DNA of 47,805 nucleotides from Zetaproteobacteria bacterium CG1_02_55_237 (lineage in GTDB: Bacteria; Pseudomonadota; Zetaproteobacteria; Mariprofundales; Mariprofundaceae), in contig MNXA01000024.1 of the NCBI GenBank assembly GCA_001871195.1, positions 1-47,805 of the forward strand, given 5' to 3'. Position 1 is the first letter of the stretch, and the number at the start of each line of letters is the position of its first letter. Below the pieces are notes generated by a model. It made no database searches. It was given only the letters and a program-made list of their open reading frames with translations, and had not been told where the DNA came from. Shown here piece after piece: positions 25,666-34,321 of this stretch. The position numbers were made by a program, and so were the translations under genes.

Positions 25666-28311
25666 TTATTTTAGAATTGCCGTCGTGCCGCCGCCAACCA
25701 ATGCCTTGTTCGCGAGGCGAATACTTTGCGACTGAGAAACCGCGTTCATCGGCTTGAATAACAGCAAGTCCAACGATGGTGAAATATTCTTGATAAACTG
25801 ATTCCAGTTCCCGATCGGGCTGCGTGGGACAATAATGACGTCCCTGTCGTTCAATGCCAGATTCTGAGTCAAATCACCCTCCTCCAGTAAACGGTCAAAG
25901 GCGACAGGCATGATCAGCGGCTTGTCACGATCAGCGCGAATCACGCGAATATCCGGATAGTATACATTTTCGCCAAAGCCACCTGTTTTGGAAATCGCAT
26001 CCAGAAGACGGAAATCACCCGTAAACTCTACAATTCCCGGCGTTTTCACCTCTCCCAGCACATACACCCGGCGCCCGGCCTGCTCCAATGATGGAACAAA
26101 AACTGTATCACCATCATTGATAATAGCGTTCTCCCGCCAGTCCGCCTGCTGAATCGCACGCTCCAGGTTCAATTTAACCACCTTGCCACCACGAATAATC
26201 TGAACCTGCGTCATATCAGCTTTCTCGGTTGGGCCACCCGTTCGAGAGATGAAATCAACCAGTGTTTCCTTACCTTGGAGAGGGTAAGTTCCCGGTCCGG
26301 TCGGCTGTCTCTGCAAATCCCTGATCTGGCCAAAAATAGTGGCATTTTTGCTTTTATACTTGAGAATATTCACATCCACTCGCGGATGGCGCACGTAACG
26401 CAACAAGGTTTTGGTCATGAACTCATCGATCTCGGTCGGCGTCATATCATTGATATTCACCCCCTCGAAGAAAGGCAGAGATATCGTGCCATCAACACCC
26501 ACCGTAACCTTGTGCACTTCCGGCTTGGAGCCTTGCCACATGGTAATGGAGACCTCATCGCCGGGACCAACCCGATATTCAGGAACACCATTGATCGTTT
26601 TAAATGCTGCATTTTCATCAATATTAAACATATCCCTTTCAACCCGTGCCCCTTTGGTCAGAGGCAAGCGGACTGACATCAACGGATAGGCCTGCACCCA
26701 TGCGCTACGATTCTGCTGCAGGGCTTCTTCACTCACGCCTGGCGGCATAGGGTCTTTATCGCCCAAGCCCTGCACTTTAATCCTATCGGCAGCAACGCCC
26801 TGCTCACGCAACACGGCACTTGCCGCCTCGGCCCGAGCCAGGGAAAGCGCTTCATTATTGGGGAAAACCTCACTGTGTATTGAACGGGCATCAGCCTTGC
26901 CGGAAATGCGGAAATAAAGATCCTTGGGCTTGTCTCCAAGTGTTTTGAGCCACTCGGACATGGCCTTTGCATCAGCCCCACTCACATTCGCCAGTGCCGT
27001 ATCAAAATGTACCTTCAGCGGCTCGCCCAGTGGCTCCCCGACAAACTCTTGCACAGGCTCCTGCTCCGCACTCTCAAAAGACCAGACCTGAACAGCGCCA
27101 TCGGTGCGCAAAGCAGCGACATCCAAAAGCCCCCGTCCATGCACATCCCCCAAATCAAGGCTGTAATACGTCCCACTGTCCGGCAACCATCCCGTCAATG
27201 GCGTGAACCCTGCCCCTCCCGACATGAAACCACCCTTCCATTGCCACAAGCCCAGGCCCCGGCCATCTTTTGATGCAGCCACCAGTTCGCGCTTGCCATC
27301 ACCATCCAGGTCGCCCACACGCAACGAACCCCAGGACCCCTCATCCACAACGGTCTGTTTAACCCAGCCGGTTTTACTACCCAGCCACAGCTCAATCCCA
27401 TGTAAATAGAGACCGGCAACGATGTCCATGCGCCCATCCCCATTCACATCCGCCACAGTCACAGATTCAGCATCGCCTGGAGCCGGAAGGTTCTCAGGCT
27501 CCCATCGCCCGGACCCATCGCCATACCAGACTTCCACACCACCGACCGTGACCCAACTCCCCCTCCATGTATCGGTCAAATGTTGTGCGCCAGCCCCGCC
27601 ACGCCGGGAAGCGACGATATCAAGATGACCATCCGCGTTGACATCAGCCACAACCAAGCCGGTAAAGATACCATTCGCCAGTGGACCGATATGCGGTTCC
27701 CAGCCGGCTTTGGCATCATTCAGCCACACATGCAGGCCGCCATCGGTTTCTGAGTTCACCTGCGCACCAATCGCATCGGGCCAACCATCTTCATTAATAT
27801 CCGCCAATACGACTTCACGGAATTGCCCGCTCTCCGTTGGGGCAATATGCGGAGCCTTCCATTCCCCACCTCGATTCAGGTGCCAAACCTGCAAGCCTTG
27901 CTGATCGCCTTCCCCGCCAATAAGAATATCCATTTCACCATCATGCTCAACATCCGCCATAGCAGCCGAACGCACCTCCATGGTGGTGCCCGGCCCCTGC
28001 TGCGAACTCCAGTTCCCAAGACCATCACCCCATTCCAACTGGAACCCGGCTTCCGGTTTCCTCAGGCCCACCAGCAAATCCACATGACCATCCTCATTCA
28101 TGTCGGCATAGCGCACAGAAAAAGCATGCCGCACGTGCTGCGGACCAATATTATGCATCGAGTATTCGGGAAAGGGCTTGTCTACATCCTTGATCGGCAT
28201 ACTGGGCTCAGGGACGGTGGTGCGACAGGAAGCGACCCCAAGTACACACACCATAGCAAGTGCGGCCAAGAGACGCCTTCCGGTTCTTCTATTCACAGGC
28301 AATATATTCAA
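25666..28311 (-). CDS. FG-GAP propeller / OmpA-like / Wza-type polysaccharide export fusion lipoprotein
   Basis: 881 residues from a TTG at 28311 (AAGGA six bases upstream). The lipobox LGVASC puts the mature lipidated Cys near 29. About 50–420 holds seven FG-GAP/EF-like motifs (ADMNEDGHVDLLVG, ADVEHDGEMDILIG, ADINEDGWPDAIGA, ADVNADGHLDIVAS, ADVNGDGRMDIVAG, GDLDGDGKRELVAA, GDVHGRGLLDVAAL), consistent with a seven-bladed calcium-binding propeller. About 430–555 is OmpA-like (HFDTALANVSG, GKADARS, LSLARAEAA). From about 575 it has a Poly_export domain (YRVGPGDEVSITMW) and two SLBB domains (near 655–745 and 748–830; VYVLGEVKTPG). Ordinary Wza is about 380 residues and lacks the first two parts. 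First gene of the tight export operon. Confidence 0.9.
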   Translation of the reverse strand: MNILPVNRRTGRRLLAALAMVCVLGVASCRTTVPEPSMPIKDVDKPFPEYSMHNIGPQHVRHAFSVRYADMNEDGHVDLLVGLRKPEAGFQLEWGDGLGNWSSQQGPGTTMEVRSAAMADVEHDGEMDILIGGEGDQQGLQVWHLNRGGEWKAPHIAPTESGQFREVVLADINEDGWPDAIGAQVNSETDGGLHVWLNDAKAGWEPHIGPLANGIFTGLVVADVNADGHLDIVASRRGGAGAQHLTDTWRGSWVTVGGVEVWYGDGSGRWEPENLPAPGDAESVTVADVNGDGRMDIVAGLYLHGIELWLGSKTGWVKQTVVDEGSWGSLRVGDLDGDGKRELVAASKDGRGLGLWQWKGGFMSGGAGFTPLTGWLPDSGTYYSLDLGDVHGRGLLDVAALRTDGAVQVWSFESAEQEPVQEFVGEPLGEPLKVHFDTALANVSGADAKAMSEWLKTLGDKPKDLYFRISGKADARSIHSEVFPNNEALSLARAEAASAVLREQGVAADRIKVQGLGDKDPMPPGVSEEALQQNRSAWVQAYPLMSVRLPLTKGARVERDMFNIDENAAFKTINGVPEYRVGPGDEVSITMWQGSKPEVHKVTVGVDGTISLPFFEGVNINDMTPTEIDEFMTKTLLRYVRHPRVDVNILKYKSKNATIFGQIRDLQRQPTGPGTYPLQGKETLVDFISRTGGPTEKADMTQVQIIRGGKVVKLNLERAIQQADWRENAIINDGDTVFVPSLEQAGRRVYVLGEVKTPGIVEFTGDFRLLDAISKTGGFGENVYYPDIRVIRADRDKPLIMPVAFDRLLEEGDLTQNLALNDRDVIIVPRSPIGNWNQFIKNISPSLDLLLFKPMNAVSQSQSIRLANKALVGGGTTAILK

Positions 28312-28498
28312 TATTTTTCCTTGAATGTCAATATGTTACCTCATTTCAGCCATTAAACAGAGTCAGCAAAAGAGGCGAAACCAAACAAGCTTCGGCAGCA
28401 ATAGGCAAGCATCTCATCCTTGGCAGAACATGCCAAGCGCGGGAAACAATTATGTCGGACTTCCTGGCGTGCATAACAAGGGCAATAAACCCTTATTT

Positions 28499-30289
28499 TC
28501 ATTCGTTAATAAAAATTTCCACACGGCGATTTTTGGCGCGTCCTTCGGCCGTATCGTTTGAGGCAATCGGATTGCTACTGCCGAATGCACCGGTTTCGAT
28601 TCTTTCAAAACCAACCCCCGCCAGAATCAGCGCGCGGACTACGGCAGTGGCGCGCTCCTGAGAAACCGCCATATTACTATCCAATGCATGCGAGGGCTCA
28701 TGTGTGTTGCCTGCATAGCCGCCCACCGGCTCGCCGTCGGAATGGCCGGCAACACGCACCTTTGCCGTTGGTGAGAGAGTCTTGGCAAATTCGTCAATCT
28801 TGCGCTGCATGGCCTTTGATACACCCCTGTGACCCGAACCGAAGAAGAGCCGCAGCTTCATGACCCAATCCTGCGACAACTGCTTGCTCGCGGGAGCAGT
28901 GGCTTGACCCCCCGCCTCCTGTGCTGCCTGCTGAGGCGCGGCACTTGCCTTGGCTTGTGAATCCTCCGGGACAGATGCTTCGACCTGCTTCCCGGAACCC
29001 ATGCCTGAAGACCCGCCGCTATTGGTCATGCGGCTATCCGGCACCGTTGCTTGAGTTGTTTGGCTTTGTCGCCCTGTCTTTTGAACAAAATTCGAGACAG
29101 CAGACTCACCGCCAGCCATCGGCTCTTCGATCTTCCTGCGGGCTTCCAGATTGTCTTTGGCAGCAACAACGGTTGCCGTTTCCGTTTGAATAGCCGCCAC
29201 ACTCTGCGCGGCCGGCTCTACCAGGGTTTCCGTCTGCACAGGCAGTTCTGTTTGTGTTAGCTCTGAAGCAGGCCCATCCGGATTTACTTGCGCAATCTGG
29301 CTCATGTGTGCGGAGAACTGCCCGGACAGAGCATCAAGCTGCTGCTTGATCGATGCGATTTCCGCACCTTGATATGAAGCCCCGGATGATGGCACCCCGG
29401 AAGCAAGTTGCGCTTCCAGCTGGGCGATACGTCCGGACATGCCTATATTCATTCCTATGGCCCCGATCGCAGCAATGATGCCAATCAGGCCAACGATCAC
29501 ACCCATGCCCATACGGGGTTTTTCCACGGCTAAAGAAGCAGGTTTGTGGGTGGAATCGCCTGAGCGATGCTTTGTAGATGACTCCGCATGCTTCTTGCTG
29601 GCATGTTCTGCCACATCATCTTTCGCCACCGTTGTTGCAGCATGCTCGGTGGAAGATTCCATATCCATCGACTCCCGGCGCTCAGGAGCAGTGGATTTTT
29701 CTTCGATAGAATCCTTATCGATGGACTGATCGGAGGCCTTCGATTCTTCCTGTTCAGACGCTTCAACATCTGCTTCTACCGCATTAACCTTGGTCAGGGC
29801 TTTATCCTGCTGGTCGGGAGCATCCGATTCGGCAATATCGCCTTCTGATGTTTCACCTTCCTCATTCGGATTCAGGGAATCGTCACTTGTTGTATTGAAG
29901 ATGTCCGGGGCTTTCTCCTCATCTTCCATATCGTCCACAAGCTCTGAGGCGGCATCGTTTTCCACTGCCTCGACATCAAGGCCTGAGGCAGCGATTGTAC
30001 CTTCAGTTTTTCCGCTTTTCAGAAGGGTTTTGGCATCATCCTTACCACCTCCGGAAGATGCCTCCGACTCCTCCTCGACAAACAAATCTTCAATGTCATC
30101 AAGTGTACTTGCCGGCTTTGGCTTCTGTTCGGTCGCACTGGAAGCAACAGGCGTATTCGCGCTTCTCTGCGTCTCCAATTCAGAGCTGTCCCCACTCTCG
30201 TCAGGAAACATTGAATCGGACGGTTCCGATGTCACCTCATCTTTCCCCTTGGGTTTCTTCGGTGATTTAGCCTTGGGTCGAACCGCCAT
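28499..30289 (-). CDS. OmpA-family, single-pass protein with long acidic cytoplasmic tail
   Basis: 596 residues from the ATG at 30289 (GGAGGAATTG ahead of it; an ATG at 30301 is less likely). Residues about 10–250 are a low-complexity acidic, Ser/Glu/Asp-rich segment, probably disordered and cytoplasmic. A membrane helix follows (about 257–280, VIVGLIGIIAAIGAIGMNIG). Then comes a coiled/Gln-rich linker and a C-terminal OmpA domain (about 490–596: VRVAGHSDGEP, VSQERATAVVRALI, NDTAEGRAKNRRVEIFINE) with the Asp and Arg positions used to bind peptidoglycan. The layout recalls MotB or ExeB/TonB-like couplers. It precedes the export operon by 187 bp and is divergent from an ExeA-like ATPase, so a structural or energising role in export is inferred. 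Confidence 0.85.
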   Translation of the reverse strand: MAVRPKAKSPKKPKGKDEVTSEPSDSMFPDESGDSSELETQRSANTPVASSATEQKPKPASTLDDIEDLFVEEESEASSGGGKDDAKTLLKSGKTEGTIAASGLDVEAVENDAASELVDDMEDEEKAPDIFNTTSDDSLNPNEEGETSEGDIAESDAPDQQDKALTKVNAVEADVEASEQEESKASDQSIDKDSIEEKSTAPERRESMDMESSTEHAATTVAKDDVAEHASKKHAESSTKHRSGDSTHKPASLAVEKPRMGMGVIVGLIGIIAAIGAIGMNIGMSGRIAQLEAQLASGVPSSGASYQGAEIASIKQQLDALSGQFSAHMSQIAQVNPDGPASELTQTELPVQTETLVEPAAQSVAAIQTETATVVAAKDNLEARRKIEEPMAGGESAVSNFVQKTGRQSQTTQATVPDSRMTNSGGSSGMGSGKQVEASVPEDSQAKASAAPQQAAQEAGGQATAPASKQLSQDWVMKLRLFFGSGHRGVSKAMQRKIDEFAKTLSPTAKVRVAGHSDGEPVGGYAGNTHEPSHALDSNMAVSQERATAVVRALILAGVGFERIETGAFGSSNPIASNDTAEGRAKNRRVEIFINE

Positions 30290-30475
30290 CAATTCCTCCA
30301 TTCACACGGAAACTAAAAAACTTTTGCCGCATACCCTACAGGCATCCCCATGCATCGGGCAAAGTGTGCAGTCAGGGACCCATTGATGGCAAGCAACATA
30401 ACTGACTGTCTGGCAAGTCAATGTGCACAAAAACGTTAATTCACCGGCGTCCGAAGCGATTGGAACTAAATGCAA

Positions 30476-30497
30476 AAATGTGTGCCCTGTCACATCT
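30476..30497. promoter_or_regulatory. CRP-like binding palindrome
   Basis: AAATGTGT-GCCCTG-TCACATCT, 22 bases, matching the CRP consensus AAATGTGA-N6-TCACATTT at 14 of 16 arm positions. It lies in the 366-bp gap between the divergent OmpA-family and ExeA-like genes. The rest of that gap (30290–30655) holds only a candidate promoter; I see no gene there. Confidence 0.6.
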
Positions 30498-30500
30498 TTA

Positions 30501-30530
30501 TGGACATTCACACAACCTTTGTTTTATCTT
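30501..30530 (+). promoter_or_regulatory. Candidate sigma-70 promoter for the ExeA-like ATPase gene
   Basis: TGGACA (30501–30506), 18-base spacer, TATCTT (30525–30530). The CRP-like site would be centred about 50 bases before the predicted start point, which is not one of the classical activating distances (−41.5 or −61.5). The pairing is tentative. Confidence 0.4.
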
Positions 30531-30655
30531 TCGGCCTTAAAAGGATACCATCTTCTGAATTAGGGGCTAAAAATTTCTGAGGATTCTTTTTTCGAAACGT
30601 CCTAGCTTGAGAAGTTCGGCTGGGAAAAGAACCGTGAAGTTCAATGAGGATGAAT

Positions 30656-31465
30656 ATGTATCTTGAGTATTGGAATCTGAAGCACATGCCGTTTGAGAAC
30701 GTGCCAGACCCCAATTATTTCTACGATTCGGAAGTCCACCATCCCGCTTTTGAAGATCTGAGAGAATCCATTATGCATCGCAAGGGAGCAATCCTGCTCA
30801 CCGGCGATATTGGCTGCGGCAAAACCACCCTTACCCAACGTGTGTTGCTCTCTCTGCCGGAAAAGCGTTTCGATATTGCTTTGATTACCTACCCATGCCT
30901 CTCCCCTCTGGAAATGTTGCGTGAAATCAATCAGCAACTCGGGCTGGAGACAAAAAACTCGGGCAATGCAGGTAAAAACACCCTGTTGCATGTCCTGCAA
31001 GAACATCTGGCGGGAACTGCAGCAACCGATCGTGATACACTCATCTGTATTGATGAGGCGCAAAGCATTCCCACCCTTGAAACCTTCGAGGAGCTGCGCC
31101 TGCTGCTGAACTTTCAACTCAGCGACCGGTTTCTGCTCACCCTGTTGTTCATTGGACAACCTGAATTGAAAAACATCATTGCCAAGCTGCCGCAGCTTCG
31201 CCAGCGCATGGCTCTGCATTTGCATCTAGGTCCATTGTCCATGCAGGATACCAGTCGCTATATACTGTACCGTCTGCGGGCTGCCGGGTGTAATCGTCCC
31301 ATCCTTACCCGACAGGCCGTTGAATCCGTATACCGGCATACCGGCGGCGTGCCGCGCAGCATCAACCACCTGGCAGACCACTGTCTTCTTACTGGTATGC
31401 GCAAGGGCGTTTCCCTCATAGACAGCAACCTCGTAACAGAAACGGTAGAGAAGTATCACGTTTAA
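30656..31465 (+). CDS. ExeA/GspA-like AAA ATPase
   Basis: 269 residues from the ATG at 30656, chosen for GAGG six bases upstream; two earlier in-frame ATGs (30644, 30650) lack this. It starts MYLEYWNLKHMPFENVPDPN, like ExeA proteins. Walker A GDIGCGKTT (about residue 48), Walker B LICIDEAQ, and the sensor-like FIGQPEL and GGVPRSINHLAD are all present. Aeromonas ExeA has extra membrane and peptidoglycan-binding parts; this protein stops after the ATPase. Such stand-alone forms occur in exopolysaccharide/exosortase gene clusters. It overlaps the next gene by one base. Confidence 0.9.
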   Translation: MYLEYWNLKHMPFENVPDPNYFYDSEVHHPAFEDLRESIMHRKGAILLTGDIGCGKTTLTQRVLLSLPEKRFDIALITYPCLSPLEMLREINQQLGLETKNSGNAGKNTLLHVLQEHLAGTAATDRDTLICIDEAQSIPTLETFEELRLLLNFQLSDRFLLTLLFIGQPELKNIIAKLPQLRQRMALHLHLGPLSMQDTSRYILYRLRAAGCNRPILTRQAVESVYRHTGGVPRSINHLADHCLLTGMRKGVSLIDSNLVTETVEKYHV

Positions 31466-32595
31466 TGCCTAATTATATTGATCTACTTCGCTCCCATCAT
31501 CAGCCGGGAAAGAAAGAAACCGCAACCCCGGTGACCGAAGAGGAGCACCGCGAACTCCTGCAGGAAGAGGAAGGGTATGTAGAACCCGGGACATGGGACC
31601 CCCAGTCGGAAGCCGACCTGCTCGTGGAAGAGGATGAAAGTGCGCAGACATCTGGGAAGGGAAGCTCTGCAAAACCCACAGCGGCAACAGATGACAAACA
31701 GTGGCTGAACCATTGTGTGCACTATGTTGCCAACGTGTTCAAAACTGCCGGGGAGAACAAGCTCGGCGACACAACCATCCTTTCGGATCACGTCAAAACC
31801 TTCATTGCCTCCATACCCAATCGCCCCGATCAACTTGCCGTGCTGGAACTAATGATCAGCGAAAAAGGCACGAAAATTCAGGATCTTTATGGCGGGCTTG
31901 TAACGAAATCAATCATGCTGATGCTCTATGCCATCAAGATGGGACAGCAACTCCAGCTGGATGAGGATGAGCTGCATGCGCTGGTGATGGCCGGCATGCT
32001 ACATCACATCGGCATGGCACAAGTCCCAGCCAGCATTCGTGACAAGAAAGAAAAACTGACCAAAGATGAATTTAAACAGATCAGCCATTCTCCGAAACTG
32101 GGTGCGGAATATCTGCAGCAATGTGGCGTTAGCGACAAGCGCATTCTGAGTGCAGCCTTACAGGCCCGGGAACGCTTTGACGGATCGGGTCCGACCGGTC
32201 TGAAGGGTAATGAAATAAGCAGCACTGCCCGCATTGTCAGTCTTCTCTCTTTATTCGAAGCCCTTGTTCACTACCGCGCTTATCGCAAGCGCATGCTTCC
32301 TCGTGCGGCCATTCGTGAGATCCTCCTTAACCATAAAAAGGCTTATGATCCGGAATATCTCAAATGCCTGCTCGATGCGATTTCCTTATACCCGGTCGGC
32401 ACTTATGTCCAATTGAATTCAGGCGATATTGGTCAGGTGGTACGTGTCCACCGACGTCTTCCCCTGCGCCCTGTTGTACATATAAACATGGATCGCCATG
32501 GCAGCAAAATAAAACCACGCGACATCGATCTGCAAACTCAGGCAAACCTGATTGTGGAACGGTGCATGTATCCCGAAGACCTTAAGGATTTATAA
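31465..32595 (+). CDS. Degenerate HD-GYP domain protein
   Basis: 376 residues. The N-terminal 85 residues are acidic and low complexity. About 90–330 resembles an HD-GYP domain, but the catalytic signatures are altered: HDIGK is HHIGMAQVP, the HHE before the DG is replaced (AALQARERFDGSG), and the GYP motif reads GPTGLKG. Metal binding and c-di-GMP hydrolysis are therefore doubtful, so it may act as a binding or signalling partner. The C-terminus (PVGTYVQLNSGDIGQVVRVH) matches the usual HD-GYP tail. It is translationally coupled to the ExeA-like ATPase (TAATG). Confidence 0.85.
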   Translation: MPNYIDLLRSHHQPGKKETATPVTEEEHRELLQEEEGYVEPGTWDPQSEADLLVEEDESAQTSGKGSSAKPTAATDDKQWLNHCVHYVANVFKTAGENKLGDTTILSDHVKTFIASIPNRPDQLAVLELMISEKGTKIQDLYGGLVTKSIMLMLYAIKMGQQLQLDEDELHALVMAGMLHHIGMAQVPASIRDKKEKLTKDEFKQISHSPKLGAEYLQQCGVSDKRILSAALQARERFDGSGPTGLKGNEISSTARIVSLLSLFEALVHYRAYRKRMLPRAAIREILLNHKKAYDPEYLKCLLDAISLYPVGTYVQLNSGDIGQVVRVHRRLPLRPVVHINMDRHGSKIKPRDIDLQTQANLIVERCMYPEDLKDL

Positions 32596-32603
32596 ATACT
32601 TTT

Positions 32604-33383
32604 TCAGCGTCGCAGATAACGTGCCATCAGCCGCAGAGCAAGTCTGCGCGGAGTGATTTTCTGGATGTAATACAACAGCTTATGACGATTGCCCGGCACG
32701 CAGAAACCACCGCCGCGATCCAGTTGCTTCAAACCTTCCTCGACAATCAACCGGGCACGGCTGCGGAAACGGCTTCCAGGCCCATCCGGCATGCCGGACA
32801 CATCGCGAAAACCGGTTGGCGAAGGCCCGGGAGACAGCGTGACGACACGCACCTCCTTCTCCAGCTCAAGCCGTGTGGCCTCACTCCAGTAGGTTAATCC
32901 CGACTTGGCTGCAGCATAGGTACTCATATAGGGCAGTGGACTTTCACCGGCCAAGGATGAGACATTGATAATAAAGCCGCGATTGCGGCGCAGGGTCGGC
33001 AGCAGAGCGTGGGTGATATCCACGGGAGCAACCAGATCGGTAAGCAAAACCCCCATCTGCGGCTTGATTTCACGTTGCTCGAAAGCGCCCCAAACGCCGA
33101 ACCCAGCATTGTTCACCAAGCCATACAGGCCGGGATACTGCTTCACCTTCTCAATAAAGGCCTCGCGCGCATCATCCAGTGCCAGATCGGCATACAGGCA
33201 GACATGCGATTTCGGGGCTTTCAGATTATGCAGCGTCATCAGCATGCGCGGCTTGTCCCGGCCGTGCAGAATCAGACGATAGCCCCGCTCCTCAAGCTGG
33301 CGGGCAAACTCACCACCGAAACCACCGGACGCGCCGGTAAGCAGCACGACCGGCCGTGTGTCAGGCTTGTCTGTCTTTGGCAT
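32604..33383 (-). CDS. Short-chain dehydrogenase/reductase
   Basis: 259 residues of a classical SDR. The cofactor-binding motif is TGASGGFGGEFA, followed by NNAGFGVWG, the catalytic Ser in NVSSLAGESP and the YAAAK catalytic pair. The R/D pattern after beta-2 (HGRDKPR) suggests NADP preference. The C-terminus is basic and hydrophobic (RRLALRLMARYLRR), perhaps membrane-associated. Substrate not predictable. Its start lies inside the last 23 bases of the PHP gene, so the two are co-transcribed; it converges with the HD-GYP-like gene 8 bp away. Confidence 0.9.
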   Translation of the reverse strand: MPKTDKPDTRPVVLLTGASGGFGGEFARQLEERGYRLILHGRDKPRMLMTLHNLKAPKSHVCLYADLALDDAREAFIEKVKQYPGLYGLVNNAGFGVWGAFEQREIKPQMGVLLTDLVAPVDITHALLPTLRRNRGFIINVSSLAGESPLPYMSTYAAAKSGLTYWSEATRLELEKEVRVVTLSPGPSPTGFRDVSGMPDGPGSRFRSRARLIVEEGLKQLDRGGGFCVPGNRHKLLYYIQKITPRRLALRLMARYLRR

Positions 33384-34230
33384 GAGATACTCGGGATTGC
33401 TTCACTTTAGCACGAACAATGGGCTGCATACTGCGCTTTCGACCCTTGAATACGCACACTTCATGCACGCCGCAGGATTCGAGCAGGCTCAGGCATTCAT
33501 CCATGCCGTGCCCCACAGCATCAGGACCGTGCGCATCGGAGCCATAGGCAAAGGGAATGCCGAGCTCTGCGGCACGGGCCACAATGCGGGGATGCGGATA
33601 AATCTCGCCAACCGGCTTGCGCAAGCCAGCCGAGCTGATTTCCAGGGCACAACCCGATTTCTTTACAGCCTGAAGCATCGCCTCTTCCGCCTGCAATACG
33701 CGTTTGCTTCCATCAGGCGGCCGATGACCGAATTTCTTGATAAGGTCGGGATGACCGATGATATCAAACATGCCGCTGACTGCCGATTTCCCCACCAGAT
33801 CGAAATAGGCGCAATACACCTCTTCCACACCCACCTTGTCCCATTGCGACAGCTTAGACGGATTATCGAAATCCCAGTCGCCGATGTAGTGCACCGACCC
33901 GATAATGAAATCCCAGTCATAGAGCTTAAGCAGGCGCTTCAACCCAGCCTCACTGCCAAGGCGAAAATCCGCTTCCAGACCAATGCGCACGCAAAGCTTG
34001 CGGGCAAGTGTATCGCGCACCTTCTCAACCTCGGTCAGGTAACTGTGCAGTTCAGCCGGATCCATGCGCCAATCGTCCATATAACCGTTGGGCATCGGCG
34101 AATGATCGGACATACCGATTTCCTTCATCCCCAAAGCCATTGCCGCCTGGGCAAATTCACGCACCGTGCCGCTGGCATGATGACAACGCGGCGTGTGCAT
34201 ATGGTAGTCGGGAACGGGTTGGTAAATCAT
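33361..34230 (-). CDS. PHP-domain phosphatase, histidinol-phosphatase (HisK) type
   Basis: 289 residues from the ATG at 34230; an upstream in-frame extension to 34362 reads through the intergenic repeat element and is not credible. Metal-binding motifs are HMHTPRCHHASG, SDHSPMP, GLEADF, GSVHYIGDWDFD and SDAHGPDAVGHG, the pattern of HisK-type PHP phosphatases that remove phosphate from histidinol phosphate. No other histidine genes are near, so another small phosphoester is possible. The upstream 34231–34564 region holds no gene, only the repeat element. Confidence 0.87.
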   Translation of the reverse strand: MIYQPVPDYHMHTPRCHHASGTVREFAQAAMALGMKEIGMSDHSPMPNGYMDDWRMDPAELHSYLTEVEKVRDTLARKLCVRIGLEADFRLGSEAGLKRLLKLYDWDFIIGSVHYIGDWDFDNPSKLSQWDKVGVEEVYCAYFDLVGKSAVSGMFDIIGHPDLIKKFGHRPPDGSKRVLQAEEAMLQAVKKSGCALEISSAGLRKPVGEIYPHPRIVARAAELGIPFAYGSDAHGPDAVGHGMDECLSLLESCGVHEVCVFKGRKRSMQPIVRAKVKQSRVSHAKDRQA

Positions 34231-34321
34231 GCCGTTAAACGTAGTACAAACAACTTCATCAGACCAGATGCTTTTTTCACAAATACAACAGTAACTGGTG
34301 TTCAGCTTTGACTTTGATTTC

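Noticed and set aside
30406-30422. Possible sigma-54 promoter TGGCAAG...TGTGC
   Set aside because: The spacing between the GG and GC elements is one base too long and the TTGC part is poor.
17973-32595. Exosortase/PEP-CTERM system
   Set aside because: ExeA-like ATPase, Wzc and ligase genes resemble that setting, but no exosortase gene and no PEP-CTERM tail is visible in the window.
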